Positions 9,790 through 19,374 of a stretch of DNA of 64,000 nucleotides are shown in pieces (positions within the stretch are counted from its first letter, which is position 1; each line of letters opens with the position of its first letter). Source of the stretch: Bacteroidaceae bacterium (GTDB taxonomy: Bacteria > Bacteroidota > Bacteroidia > Bacteroidales > Bacteroidaceae); contig JAGBPB010000052.1 in the NCBI GenBank assembly GCA_017633615.1, forward strand, positions 1 to 64,000, given 5' to 3'. The position numbers and the translations under genes were made by a program. The notes under the pieces are model-generated. The model saw nothing but the letters and a program-made list of their open reading frames with translations, did not search any database and had not been told where the DNA came from.

Positions 9790-11094
9790 TTATAAATTGG
9801 TTATTGTTTTAGTTAATCCCATACTGTTGGAACCCTTGATAAGAATGGTAAGACCATTAACAGGCTCACTCTCAAGCGCTTTATTGACAGCATCTACATC
9901 CGGAAAAAGACTGAATCCGCTGCCGGAAGCAGCTTTGGCAAACTCCTCACCCACAAGCCACACATCCGTGAATCCGTATTTCCGCAGATCCTCTACTATA
10001 CGTTTGTGCTCAGCCTGTGAAACCTCGCCAAGTTCACGCATATCGCCCAAGATAAGCATTTTCTTATCGGCCTTAATCATGCTGAAATTCTCAAGTGCTG
10101 CCGCCATACTGGTGGGGTTAGCGTTATATGCATCCACAACCAGATGATTACGGCCGGTCTCGGTAAGCTGTGAACGGTTGTTCTGAGGCTTATATCCTGC
10201 CACAGCAGCCGATGCCTTTTCTTCCGATACACCGAACTTAAGGCCTACCGTGATGGCTGCAAGTGCGTTGTCCACATTGTATGCGCCGATAAGACTGGTC
10301 TGAACGATATGCCAATCACCTTTACCGCTGCGCCAGCGGAACTTGACAAACGGATTGCACTCCAAAACCTCACCCTCAACAAGCAGGTCATTCTGTCCAG
10401 GCTTACCGTACTCAATAAGCGGCAACCCGATGCACATCTGCAGCAGGTGCTCATTGTCACGGTTCACGAAAGCCGTACCACCGTGTTCACGCAACCAGTC
10501 ATACAGCTCACCCTTGGTACGCTTTACGCCTTCAAATGAACCGAACCCAAGCAGATGGGCCTTTCCCACATTGGTTATCAGGCCAAAGTCAGGCTGGCTT
10601 ATCTCCACCAGTTCCTTTATATCACCGGGATGGCTGGCTCCCATTTCAACTATAGCATACCTATGCTCCGGTTTCAGTTCAAGAACTGTCAGCGGCACAC
10701 CTATTGAGTTGTTGAGGTTTCCCTGCGTACAGAGCACATTGTAAGTGGTACTCATCACAGCATTGGTAAGCTCCTTTGTGGTGGTCTTGCCGTTGGTGCC
10801 GGTTATTCCTATCACGGGAGTACCCAACAACCTTCTGTGATACGCCGCAACCTGCTGCAGGGTTTTCAGCACATTATCCACCAGTATCATGCGCTTATCG
10901 GCCGCATCATAAAGTGAAGCGTTGTCCATTACAGCATACGGACAACCCTGCTCCAACGCTCCGCGCACAAACTCATTGCCGTCAAAACGCTCACCCTTCA
11001 GTGCAAAGAACATCAGCCCAGGGCCGCATTTGCGGCTATCAGTAGTAACGCCACTGCACTCCCTGAACCTGCTGTAAATCTCCTCAACTCTCAT
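9790..11094 (-). CDS. murF: UDP-MurNAc-tripeptide:D-Ala-D-Ala ligase MurF
   Basis: Adds D-Ala-D-Ala to the UDP-MurNAc tripeptide, the last cytosolic step of peptidoglycan precursor synthesis. The 434-residue protein has the Mur ligase N-terminal fold, the P-loop [15 protein letters not shown] (about residues 104-118), the central-domain segment VEMGASHPGDI and the C-terminal segment VVDAYNANPTSM typical of MurF. It lies outside the dcw cluster 25 kb away, where murC, D, E and G are found; Bacteroidales commonly have murF separate. Confidence 0.96.
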   Translation of the reverse strand: MRVEEIYSRFRECSGVTTDSRKCGPGLMFFALKGERFDGNEFVRGALEQGCPYAVMDNASLYDAADKRMILVDNVLKTLQQVAAYHRRLLGTPVIGITGTNGKTTTKELTNAVMSTTYNVLCTQGNLNNSIGVPLTVLELKPEHRYAIVEMGASHPGDIKELVEISQPDFGLITNVGKAHLLGFGSFEGVKRTKGELYDWLREHGGTAFVNRDNEHLLQMCIGLPLIEYGKPGQNDLLVEGEVLECNPFVKFRWRSGKGDWHIVQTSLIGAYNVDNALAAITVGLKFGVSEEKASAAVAGYKPQNNRSQLTETGRNHLVVDAYNANPTSMAAALENFSMIKADKKMLILGDMRELGEVSQAEHKRIVEDLRKYGFTDVWLVGEEFAKAASGSGFSLFPDVDAVNKALESEPVNGLTILIKGSNSMGLTKTITNL

Positions 11095-11126
11095 AGTACT
11101 GCAAATTTAGCAAAAGGAATCGGACC

Positions 11127-11189
11127 TCCTATCGCCCGTACTAGAAAAAGGTGGCTTCGGGCCACCTTTTTCTAGTACGGGCGATAGGA
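11127..11189. repeat. Perfect 29-bp inverted repeat covering tRNA-Leu 3' end
   Basis: 11127-11155 and 11161-11189 are perfect reverse complements separated by TTCGG. The centre (AAAAAGGTGGC, loop, GCCACCTTTTT) is a good bidirectional terminator hairpin. The outer 14 bp of the right arm (11176-11189) are the last 14 nt of tRNA-Leu, and the left arm is an inverted copy of them. Confidence 0.95.
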
Positions 11190-11257
11190 CTTGAACCTAC
11201 ACATCGAAAGATACTAGATCCTAAGTCTAGCGCGTCTGCCAATTCCGCCACGCCCGC
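11176..11257 (-). tRNA. tRNA-Leu (anticodon UAG)
   Basis: 82 nt on the minus strand with long variable arm, as expected for class II tRNA-Leu. Acceptor GCGGGCG pairs with CGCCCGT (terminal G-U), discriminator A, CCA not encoded. Anticodon stem CTAGA/TCTAG encloses loop CTTAGGA, giving anticodon TAG (reads CUN, chiefly CUA). T loop TTCAAGT. The last 14 nt belong to a perfect inverted repeat (11127-11189) that also forms the terminator. Confidence 0.95.
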
Positions 11258-11263
11258 ATGCAA

Positions 11264-11289
11264 AGCGCGTCCCTGTTCCGGAACGCGCT
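11264..11289 (-). other. Hairpin between sppA and tRNA-Leu
   Basis: On the minus strand AGCGCGTTCC pairs with GGGACGCGCT (10 bp including one G-U) around a 6-nt loop. The G-U makes the fold complete only in minus-strand RNA. No T run follows, so it may be an RNA-processing or stability structure at the sppA 3' end rather than an intrinsic terminator. Confidence 0.45.
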
Positions 11290-11324
11290 GCAAAAATAAT
11301 TCATTTAGCTGTAACTACCAAGCC

Positions 11325-13037
11325 TCACTTTATTTCCATGACGCTCTCCATTCTGAGCATCAGGGCGGGACTTCTCAGCTCACGCATCCTTGCTATGGCC
11401 GGGAACATATCCATCAGTGAAGGATCACTCTCAATACTGGTAGTCAGATTCTCTTCAGGATCATCACCTGCGCTGCCTGACAGCATCTGCAGGAATGAGA
11501 CATTCTTAATCTCCGGATAGAGGCTCAGACGATACTCTTTCTTGCTCAGACCAACCTTGCCGGCCGCATAATCAATAGCCTCTTTCAGACCACCCTGGCA
11601 GTCCACCAGTCCTATACGCATAGCATCACTTCCTGACCATACGCGCCCCTGACCTATTGCATCAACACTGTCCTTGGACAAGCCGCGGCCGTTTGATACC
11701 AGACCGGTAAAATCATCATAAATCTTCTCAATCTGTTTCTGGACATATTCAACCTCAGCATCATCCAGCTTACGCATACCGCTCAACATGTCGCTGTGTG
11801 ATGATGTTCCCACCATCTCAATGTTCACCTTGACATTCTTACGGATGGCATCCCCAACGCTGGGAATCATTCCGAATACACCGATAGAACCGGTAACGGT
11901 ATTGTTGTCAGAGAAGATGTAGTCTGACTCTGCTGAAATCCAATAACCGCCTGATGCAGCGTAATTACCAAAGCTGGCAATAACCGGTTTCTCAGCACGC
12001 AACAGCTGCAGCTCATGTCTGATAGCCTCCGATGCCTGTGCACTGCCGCCCGGTGAGTTTACACGGAATACCACAGCCTTGACCTTCTTGTCCTCACGCA
12101 CCTTCTTAAGGGTGTTGGCAAGCTTTGAGCCCACGATATCGGCATCAGATCCGCTCATTACTATCTCACCGTCTGCATAGACAACGGCTATCTTGTTCTT
12201 GCGGCTACCCTTCTTAAGTTTTGATGCGTACCTGTTGATCTTGACAAACTGTACCTCTGTAATCTTCTTGGCACCGTACTGCTCACAGATATACTTATCA
12301 ACCTCATCCTTGTACCATGTCTCGTCAATCAGACCTTTAGCCTTGTACTCTTCAGCATGGCACATCTCCAGATTCTCAACCCACTCATTGAACTGTTCCG
12401 GGGTTATACCGCGTGAAGCCGCAATCTGGCTTGACATAGTATTCCATATTGAGTTGATGAGTTCCTCATTCTGCAGGCGGTTTTCAGGGCTGGCAGTACT
12501 ACGTGTGTACATCTCACCGGCAGATTTGTATTTACCGTGACGTATCAGCTGGACCTCAATGCCTAAGGCATCAAACAGGTCCTTGAGGAAAATCATCTGG
12601 CTGCCTACACCTGTTATCGTGCTCTCTGATGCAGGATCAAGAATGACCTTGTCAGCCACTGATGCCAGATAATAGGAACCATTGCCAAAAGATGTGCAAT
12701 AAGCCACGATAGGCTTGCCTGATTTCCTGAAACGCTCCAAAGCTGCACGGACCTCCTCTATCTGGGCTGTTCCTGCCGATATGTTCTCAGGAGTCATATA
12801 AATCATGCTGATGCTCTTGTCCTCAGCGGCTGCATCAATAGCATTCACATAATCGAGAAGAGTAACAGAACTGGGAGTACCCTGCACAAGTGACATGATG
12901 TCAAATGATGAAAAAGCGGCAGGACGTTCTGCAATAGGATTCTTGAAATCAATCTTCAAGACTCTGCCTTTTCCGGCCCAAGCCATAAGCGGCAGCATAG
13001 CCACAATGGCAATAATGAACAAACGTGTTTTCTTCAT
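11325..13037 (-). CDS. sppA: Signal peptide peptidase SppA, 67K type
   Basis: Membrane-bound serine protease that degrades cleaved signal peptides. 570 residues with an N-terminal signal/anchor (MKKTRLFIIAIVAMLPLMAWA). Two tandem S49 domains as in the E. coli long form: the N-terminal one carries the catalytic Lys region (SYYLASVADKVILDP), and the C-terminal one the nucleophile Ser in NYAASGGYWIS (about residue 350). VNSPGGSAQASEAI precedes it. No close operon partner; the S41 protease gene ends 4 nt before its start. Confidence 0.93.
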   Translation of the reverse strand: MKKTRLFIIAIVAMLPLMAWAGKGRVLKIDFKNPIAERPAAFSSFDIMSLVQGTPSSVTLLDYVNAIDAAAEDKSISMIYMTPENISAGTAQIEEVRAALERFRKSGKPIVAYCTSFGNGSYYLASVADKVILDPASESTITGVGSQMIFLKDLFDALGIEVQLIRHGKYKSAGEMYTRSTASPENRLQNEELINSIWNTMSSQIAASRGITPEQFNEWVENLEMCHAEEYKAKGLIDETWYKDEVDKYICEQYGAKKITEVQFVKINRYASKLKKGSRKNKIAVVYADGEIVMSGSDADIVGSKLANTLKKVREDKKVKAVVFRVNSPGGSAQASEAIRHELQLLRAEKPVIASFGNYAASGGYWISAESDYIFSDNNTVTGSIGVFGMIPSVGDAIRKNVKVNIEMVGTSSHSDMLSGMRKLDDAEVEYVQKQIEKIYDDFTGLVSNGRGLSKDSVDAIGQGRVWSGSDAMRIGLVDCQGGLKEAIDYAAGKVGLSKKEYRLSLYPEIKNVSFLQMLSGSAGDDPEENLTTSIESDPSLMDMFPAIARMRELRSPALMLRMESVMEIK

Positions 13038-13041
13038 ATAA

Positions 13042-14109
13042 TTAAGGATTTATCAATTTGCCGTTAATATAATTACGGGCGGACTCAATATAAGAATCCA
13101 CACCCCTGCTTATTTCTTCATCAGTCATGTCATCCAGTCTGATGTCAGGCTCAACGCCAAACTCCACATGATTCATCTCTGCATCATAAGTGGGAGCCGA
13201 TGAGAACCTCACCACCCATCCGTTAGGAAGTTCGGATGACATGGGCAGACCGCCTCCACCTCCGGTTGTATCGCCCATAAGCGTTACATTATCCAACGCC
13301 TTCATGGTGTAAGCAAAATCATTGGCAGTACTGAAACAGCCGCGGTTAACCAGAACCACAACGGGCTTTGTCCACCTCAGATCCTCCTTGGCCGGACTCA
13401 GCTCATTCCTGTATAACTTGGAGAAATCATTGTGTCCGGGACCGTTCTTGTAACATGAATAGCTTACGGTAACCTTCTTTTCAGTAAAATGCGATGCCAG
13501 GAACTCCGATGCCATCACATTACCGCCGCCATTGTCACGTATATCTATGATAAGACCGTTACAAAGGCTCATGTTATTGAACATCATGCCCAATCTGCCA
13601 CTGGCGATGATGCTTTCAAAACTCTCCACCGCAAGATATCCTATATTGTCATCAAATATAGTGTAATAATAGCCGTTCCCGCCTATCACATAATCTTTGC
13701 CCAGATAACTGTTACGCAAATCCTGTGAGTAGTTTGCAGGATAATCTGTTTTCCAGCTCCAGTTGCGTCCAAAGTCATAAGAGCTGACCAGATTCACATG
13801 ACCGTCACGCAGCTCACCTATCATATTGCACAGCACTTCAAACAGGGCTTTGCTGGACATACGGTCTGAAACGCTTTCAGAATATCTCTTCTTTACCTCA
13901 TTCCAATCCACACCCAGCACCTCTTTCTTGAGATCAAAGAAACAGTAGTGTTCATCCATTATGGTCCACAGAGCCATAAAGTTACCCTGCGGGGTATTGG
14001 AAAACTCCCTGTCAACTTCTTCCTCATTCCACGCACAGGATACGGGTAACAGCAGCAGTCCTACGACCGCCAGCAGAAGAGAAACTTTATTTAAAAACCT
14101 TGTGCTCAT
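13042..14109 (-). CDS. S41 family peptidase, lipoprotein
   Basis: 355 residues. N-terminal lipoprotein signal LLLLPVSC with the lipobox Cys at about residue 26. C-terminal tail-processing protease domain: GLIIDIRDNGGG, then GCFSTANDFAY containing the likely nucleophile Ser. No PDZ domain is visible between signal and protease, unlike CtpA proteins, so it belongs with the short Bacteroidota S41 lipoproteins of unclear substrate. ATG at 14109 overlaps the TGA of the preceding gene (ATGA), arguing for coupling and against the upstream ATG at 14118. Confidence 0.85.
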   Translation of the reverse strand: MSTRFLNKVSLLLAVVGLLLLPVSCAWNEEEVDREFSNTPQGNFMALWTIMDEHYCFFDLKKEVLGVDWNEVKKRYSESVSDRMSSKALFEVLCNMIGELRDGHVNLVSSYDFGRNWSWKTDYPANYSQDLRNSYLGKDYVIGGNGYYYTIFDDNIGYLAVESFESIIASGRLGMMFNNMSLCNGLIIDIRDNGGGNVMASEFLASHFTEKKVTVSYSCYKNGPGHNDFSKLYRNELSPAKEDLRWTKPVVVLVNRGCFSTANDFAYTMKALDNVTLMGDTTGGGGGLPMSSELPNGWVVRFSSAPTYDAEMNHVEFGVEPDIRLDDMTDEEISRGVDSYIESARNYINGKLINP

Positions 14110-14963
14110 CTGTTCCACTTCTTTGTTTCAAACCGCATGGCATATCCTATGGAGAACATACCGTTCAACAGGCGCGTGGAATGCCCGCCAAGCCTGTTCT
14201 TATTGAAGTCAAGAGTATATCCTATCCTGAACCTGTCACCACGTACCGGAACCACCAGAGCAACCTGTTGAGACAAGGCGACATTGTTGAACGGCGTTAT
14301 GAAATGAATAAACTTTCCGTAATCATTGTATCGGAAAGCCATCCAGTACGGCAGGTCATAATCCGGAGCAAACCCCACTCCTGCAAGAGGCATATAAAAA
14401 GATGCCTGTAAAGCCATGGGGTAATAGAACAGGCGGAAACGGAATGTATTGTCAACACATACGCCGGCAGCAACAAAGCCCTCCACATTAACCGGATTGT
14501 TGGAGTTCTGTCTGTCATACAGCACGCCCAGGTTCATCATACACGCCGGACCCACCAACAGGTCACACCTGTCATTTTCCACAGCATGCCACAACCAACC
14601 GTGATAAACGGTTCCGGCCAGTTGGAGTGTGCTGCCGCCGCCGAGCCTGTTTTTCATCGGGCTGAACAGGATACTGGAGTGGGTCCTGCCTACATTGAAC
14701 AGTTTGTCAGGATTGTAACCTTTCCATCTGTCATCCTCAAAGCCCACTGCCCAACCTTCATATCGTGATTGTGAAAGATATGTATCACGCGCAAATGCGC
14801 TACCGTATGTAACAGCATTGACCGTAACGGTCTCCTTGTACAGGGGCAGACTCCAAACATCCTGCTGACTGTATGCCCGCAGTGGAAAGAGTGCAGCCAG
14901 CACCGTTACCAGTACTGTCAGCAACAAATCAGAACAGCGAGAGCTGTCCGTCATCGGCTTCAT
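14106..14963 (-). CDS. Predicted outer-membrane beta-barrel protein (DUF3316-like)
   Basis: 285 residues from the ATG at 14963, with a signal peptide (hydrophobic LLLTVLVTVLAALFPLRAYS). The mature part is rich in alternating Tyr/Gly/Phe strands (WAVGFEDDRW, FRLFYYPMALQASFYMPL, FSIGYAMRFE) and resembles Bacteroidota DUF3316 proteins; that assignment is from memory of the family pattern, not a search. The start lies 35 nt inside the parC 3' end in another frame, and its stop overlaps the S41 gene start. Earlier ATGs deeper inside parC would precede the signal peptide with basic sequence and are unlikely. Confidence 0.65.
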   Translation of the reverse strand: MKPMTDSSRCSDLLLTVLVTVLAALFPLRAYSQQDVWSLPLYKETVTVNAVTYGSAFARDTYLSQSRYEGWAVGFEDDRWKGYNPDKLFNVGRTHSSILFSPMKNRLGGGSTLQLAGTVYHGWLWHAVENDRCDLLVGPACMMNLGVLYDRQNSNNPVNVEGFVAAGVCVDNTFRFRLFYYPMALQASFYMPLAGVGFAPDYDLPYWMAFRYNDYGKFIHFITPFNNVALSQQVALVVPVRGDRFRIGYTLDFNKNRLGGHSTRLLNGMFSIGYAMRFETKKWNR

Positions 14964-17610
14964 TGTTATTATCTGTCTCAGTTGTATTTTCATCAACATC
15001 AGCCTCTGCCGGCTCCGGCTCAGGTTCCGGTTCAGGCATACGCAACGGCACAAGTTCCTCTACATCCTTAACGGCAAATGCGGTAACCCTGCGGCCACGT
15101 GCCTTTACGCCCTTGATTCCCACAAAAGTCTCAGCATCAATCTCCATAGGCTCACGGAAACTGTCTGCACCGCCCAAGGTAACCAACAGACGCGGATAAA
15201 CAGTATCTGTCAACAGGACAAGACGACTGCCTTTCTCCTCACCCAGAATATTGATACGTTTGGCCGACGGATCCAGATTGAACCTCTTGAGGTAGAGATA
15301 CCCCTTTTGCGAGGCATCAAACAGGACAGCAGTCCATACCTTACCCTGATTATATTTCTCAATCCTCAGGATACCGGCATCAAAGTGACAGTTGGCATCG
15401 GGTACCGTGGTGTAATACTCACCGTCGGCATTTACCACCAGGAGCAGGTCATCACTGTCAAACTCACCCAGATATTCACCGTGTCCGTCAAAGTCAAGCC
15501 TCAGAATATCCTTGTCAAACCAAACCTTGCGGCCTCCCAAAGTCGATGTGCCCTGTGATTTAAGACCTATACTCTTGACCTCATTGCGGGTAAGCAGGTT
15601 ACCCATTGACTGACGGCCTTTGATGAGCAGTTCGCTGAAGTCCTTGTCAAATACGGGTTTCTTAAGTTTGGGATTGGGTTTAAGAGTTATCTTTATAACC
15701 TCAGCCTCACCATTATGGTTGGCAGAGAAGTAGCATATCTTGGAATTCGGCTTGCCCTGAGTAAGGTCATACTCCTTGTCACGGGTCAAGCCTGTGGCGG
15801 CAAACCTCTTCATGAAATAGGCACCGTTGCGGCCGTCGCGGTAAACTACGTTGTAGATGGTGCGTTTGTCATTCTTTTTGAATACGTCCAGATAAAGCAC
15901 TCCCTGGCCTACAAAGAGTTTGTCAGCCACCTTTACCACCTTGTACCTTCCGTCCTTGTAGAACAGGATAATATCATCAATCTCAGAGCAGTTGCATACA
16001 TACTCGTCCTTCTTGAGATCCATTCCTATAAAGCCGTCTGCACGGTTTATGTAGAGTTTCTGGTTGGCCTCAATAACCTTGGTGGCTACGATAGTGTCAA
16101 AATTCTTTATCTCAGTACGACGCGGGTACGCATCCCCGTACTTGCTCTTGAGCATATTAAACCAGCGTATGGTCACAGCAGTCATGTTTGACAGGTCCTT
16201 GTCAATGCGGGCTATGTCAGCCTTCATGCGGGCTATCGCCTCCTCTGCCTTATCCTTGTTGAACTTGAGGATACGGGCCATCTTTATCTCCATCAACTTG
16301 AGGATATCATCCTTGGTCACCTCACGTATCATCTGCGGATAATACGGAGTGAGGCGGTCATCAATATGCTCACAGGCGGCATCCATGGTGGGAGCCTCTT
16401 CAAACTCACGGTCCTTATAGATGCGTTCCTCAATGAATATCTTTTCAAGTGATGCAAAGTGCAGCTGCTCAAGCAACTCACCGCGCTCTATCTCAAGTTC
16501 ACGGCGCAGCAGCTCAAGAGTGTTGTCAACTGATTTGCGCAGCACGTCACTCACCGTAAGGAAGTGGGGCTTGTTCTCATCAATCACGCAGCAGTTGGGT
16601 GATATGCTCAGTTCACAGTTGGTGAATGCGTAAAGCGCATCTATCGTCTTGTCACTTGACACACCCGGCGCAAGTGATATGCGTATCTCAACCTTGTCGG
16701 CAGTAAGGTTCTCAACCTTGCGTATCTTGATCTTGCCCTTTTCACCGGCCTTTACAATTGACTCGCACAGAGTCATGACGTTCTCACCGTAAGGAATCTC
16801 GTTTATGACCAAGGTCTTGTTATCGGCCTCCTTTGATATCTTGGCGCGGATACGTACCATGCCTCCGCGTTCACCGTCATTATAGCGTGACACATCCACC
16901 GCTCCACCCGTCTGGAAATCAGGATAGAGATGGAACTCCTCACCGCGCAGATATGAGACAGCGGCATCACAAAGCTCATTGAAATTATGCGGCAGTATCT
17001 TGCATGAAAGACCTACGGCTATACCCTCAGCGCCCTGGGCCAGCAGCAACGGGAACTTGACAGGCAGTGTGACCGGCTCCTTGTTACGGCCGTCATATGA
17101 TGCCTTCCACTCTGTGGTCTTGGGATTGAACAGGGTCTCAAGAGCAAACTTTGAAAGACGCGCCTCAATGTATCGCGGAGCAGCGGCGCGGTGTCCTGTA
17201 AGGATATTTCCCCAGTTACCCTGACACTCTATGAGCAGGTCCTTCTGACCCATTTGGACCAGAGCGTCACCTATTGAAGCATCACCGTGAGGATGGAACT
17301 GCATAGTGTGGCCCACAATGTTGGCCACCTTGTTGAAACGGCCGTCATCCAGGCGTTTCATGGAGTGCAGGATACGCCTCTGTACGGGTTTAAGTCCATC
17401 CACGAAATGGGGTACGGCACGCTCCAGAATAACGTATGAGGCATAATCCAGGAACCATCCCTGATACATGCCTGAAAGCTGATGCCTTATCATTCCGTTA
17501 TCATCCACGACCGGATGATATGATGAATGGCCCGCCTCCTGGTTTTCATCAGTCTCTACCGTCTCCGCCTCACGGAGTTCCTCATCTGTGCTTTCTATTT
17601 CGTCGCTCAT
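14929..17610 (-). CDS. parC: DNA topoisomerase IV subunit A
   Basis: 893 residues. The breakage-reunion domain has QGWFLDYASYVILERAVPHFVDGLKPVQRRIL and HPHGDASIGDALV (each long block seen in pieces), and the active-site Tyr in AAPRYIEARL (about residue 145). The C-terminal beta-propeller is divergent and ends in an acidic, Pro/Glu-rich tail. There is no clear GyrA box (QRRGGKG), only GIKGVKARGRR near the end, so ParC is preferred over GyrA. The ParE partner is not in the window. Transcribed divergently from glyS across a 223-bp gap. Confidence 0.85.
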   Translation of the reverse strand: MSDEIESTDEELREAETVETDENQEAGHSSYHPVVDDNGMIRHQLSGMYQGWFLDYASYVILERAVPHFVDGLKPVQRRILHSMKRLDDGRFNKVANIVGHTMQFHPHGDASIGDALVQMGQKDLLIECQGNWGNILTGHRAAAPRYIEARLSKFALETLFNPKTTEWKASYDGRNKEPVTLPVKFPLLLAQGAEGIAVGLSCKILPHNFNELCDAAVSYLRGEEFHLYPDFQTGGAVDVSRYNDGERGGMVRIRAKISKEADNKTLVINEIPYGENVMTLCESIVKAGEKGKIKIRKVENLTADKVEIRISLAPGVSSDKTIDALYAFTNCELSISPNCCVIDENKPHFLTVSDVLRKSVDNTLELLRRELEIERGELLEQLHFASLEKIFIEERIYKDREFEEAPTMDAACEHIDDRLTPYYPQMIREVTKDDILKLMEIKMARILKFNKDKAEEAIARMKADIARIDKDLSNMTAVTIRWFNMLKSKYGDAYPRRTEIKNFDTIVATKVIEANQKLYINRADGFIGMDLKKDEYVCNCSEIDDIILFYKDGRYKVVKVADKLFVGQGVLYLDVFKKNDKRTIYNVVYRDGRNGAYFMKRFAATGLTRDKEYDLTQGKPNSKICYFSANHNGEAEVIKITLKPNPKLKKPVFDKDFSELLIKGRQSMGNLLTRNEVKSIGLKSQGTSTLGGRKVWFDKDILRLDFDGHGEYLGEFDSDDLLLVVNADGEYYTTVPDANCHFDAGILRIEKYNQGKVWTAVLFDASQKGYLYLKRFNLDPSAKRINILGEEKGSRLVLLTDTVYPRLLVTLGGADSFREPMEIDAETFVGIKGVKARGRRVTAFAVKDVEELVPLRMPEPEPEPEPAEADVDENTTETDNNNEADDGQLSLF

Positions 17611-17799
17611 TACCCAGTCAGATATATTCAGACGCGAAAATACTGCTTTTCAACGACAAATCCCAAATAAGAAGGCTCAACTTGACGCCCTGCAGGTATG
17701 AACTTTTCAACAATTCTACAAAATATGCATTCTTTATACAATCAGCTCATTATTACCTTTTTTAAGAATACTGAGCCTCCTTTTTATTAAATAAAAGAG

Positions 17800-17807
17800 T
17801 ACCTTTG
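17800..17807 (+). promoter_or_regulatory. Bacteroidota -7 box for glyS
   Basis: TACCTTTG matches the Bacteroidota primary-sigma consensus TAnnTTTG and lies 26 nt before the glyS ATG. No good -33 box is visible at the expected distance. Confidence 0.6.
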
Positions 17808-17833
17808 CGGAAATTTTCGGAAAATAGCTGATT

Positions 17834-19372
17834 ATGGCACAAGAAGACGTTTTCAAAAAGATTGTAGCGCATTGTAAAGAATACGGTTTTGTATTCCCTT
17901 CAAGTGAGATTTATGACGGTTTGGGAGCTGTATATGATTACGGACAGCTCGGAGTGGAGATGAAGAACAATATCAAGACCTACTGGTGGCAGAGCATGGT
18001 TCTGCTGCATGACAACATAGTAGGTATTGACTCAGCAATATTCATGCACCCCACCATCTGGAAGGCATCAGGTCATGTTGATGCATTCAATGACCCCCTC
18101 ATTGACAACCGCGACTCAAAGAAGCGTTACCGCGCCGACGTCCTTATTGAAGACCAGATAGCCAAATATGATGAGAAGATAGAGAAGGAGGTAGCCAAGG
18201 CACGCAAGCGTTTCGGTGACTCATTCGATGAGGAAAAGTACCGCGCCACCAGTGCCAACGTACTGGAGCACGTAGCCAAGCGCGACGCCCTGCATGACCG
18301 TTACAAGAAGGCCATGAATGACGGCAACCTTGACGAACTCAAGCAGATTATCCTGGATGAGGGTATCGTATGCCCCATCAGCGGTACACGCAACTGGACC
18401 GATGTACGCCAGTTCAACCTCATGTTCTCAACCGAGATGGGTTCTACCGCCGACGGCTCAATGAAAATCTACCTGCGTCCTGAGACTGCACAGGGTATCT
18501 TTGTAAACTACCTGAACGTGCAGAAAACCGGCCGCATGAAGATTCCTTTCGGTATAGCCCAGATAGGTAAGGCTTTCCGCAACGAGATAGTAGCCCGCCA
18601 GTTCATTTTCCGTATGCGTGAGTTTGAGCAGATGGAGATGCAGTTCTTCATCAAGCCCGGCACCGAGCTTGACTGGTTTGCCAAGTGGAAGGAGACCCGC
18701 ATGAAGTGGCACCAGGCACTGGGCTTCGGCGCAGACCACTACCGTTTCCATGATCATGACAAGCTGGCTCACTACGCCAACGCCGCTACCGACATCGAGT
18801 TCCTCATGCCCTTCGGATTCAAGGAGGTTGAGGGTATCCACTCCCGTACCAACTTTGACCTGTCACAGCATGAGAAGTACAGCGGCAAGAGCATAAAGTA
18901 CTTTGATCCTGAGACAAATGAGAGCTACACTCCGTTTGTCATCGAGACCTCTATCGGCGTTGACCGTATGTTCCTGAGCGTAATGTGCGCCTCTTATGAG
19001 GAGCAGGCCCTTGAGAACGGTGAGACCCGTGTCGTACTGCATCTGCCCGCACCTCTGGCTCCCGTCAAGCTGGCTATACTGCCACTTGTTAAGAAAGACG
19101 GACTGCCTGAGTTGGCACGTTCAATCCAGAACGACCTCAAGTTCCACTTCAACTGCCAGTATGACGAGAAGGATTCAATAGGAAAGCGTTACCGCCGTCA
19201 GGATGCCATCGGTACCCCGTTCTGCGTAACCGTTGACCACCAGTCACTTGAGGATCAGACCGTAACCCTGCGCAACCGTGACACCATGGAGCAGCAGCGC
19301 GTCAAGATTGCAGACCTCTGCAATATTCTTTCAGATACCGTTTCCATAACCAGCGTTCTCAAGACACTCTGA
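17834..19372 (+). CDS. glyS: Glycyl-tRNA synthetase, homodimeric type
   Basis: Charges tRNA-Gly. 512 residues, the single-chain alpha2 type found in Bacteroidota. N-terminal motif 1 region begins ...YGFVFPSSEIYDGLGAVYDYGQLG; motif 2 includes AFRNEIVARQFIFRMREFEQMEMQFF (read in pieces), and motif 3 contains ETSIGVDRMFL. The C-terminal anticodon-binding domain follows (APVKLAILPLVKK). The FKBP lipoprotein gene starts 2 nt after its stop. Confidence 0.97.
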   Translation: MAQEDVFKKIVAHCKEYGFVFPSSEIYDGLGAVYDYGQLGVEMKNNIKTYWWQSMVLLHDNIVGIDSAIFMHPTIWKASGHVDAFNDPLIDNRDSKKRYRADVLIEDQIAKYDEKIEKEVAKARKRFGDSFDEEKYRATSANVLEHVAKRDALHDRYKKAMNDGNLDELKQIILDEGIVCPISGTRNWTDVRQFNLMFSTEMGSTADGSMKIYLRPETAQGIFVNYLNVQKTGRMKIPFGIAQIGKAFRNEIVARQFIFRMREFEQMEMQFFIKPGTELDWFAKWKETRMKWHQALGFGADHYRFHDHDKLAHYANAATDIEFLMPFGFKEVEGIHSRTNFDLSQHEKYSGKSIKYFDPETNESYTPFVIETSIGVDRMFLSVMCASYEEQALENGETRVVLHLPAPLAPVKLAILPLVKKDGLPELARSIQNDLKFHFNCQYDEKDSIGKRYRRQDAIGTPFCVTVDHQSLEDQTVTLRNRDTMEQQRVKIADLCNILSDTVSITSVLKTL

Positions 19373-19374
19373 TC

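Noticed and set aside
11127..11189. Attachment site (att) of an integrated element at tRNA-Leu
   Set aside because: Integration at a tRNA makes direct repeats of the 3' end; here the copy is inverted and no integrase or mobile cargo is present.
14929..17610. Calling this gene gyrA
   Set aside because: No QRRGGKG-type GyrA box and a divergent acidic tail; ParC is the better fit. Only the C-terminal propeller separates the two, so this should be verified by alignment.
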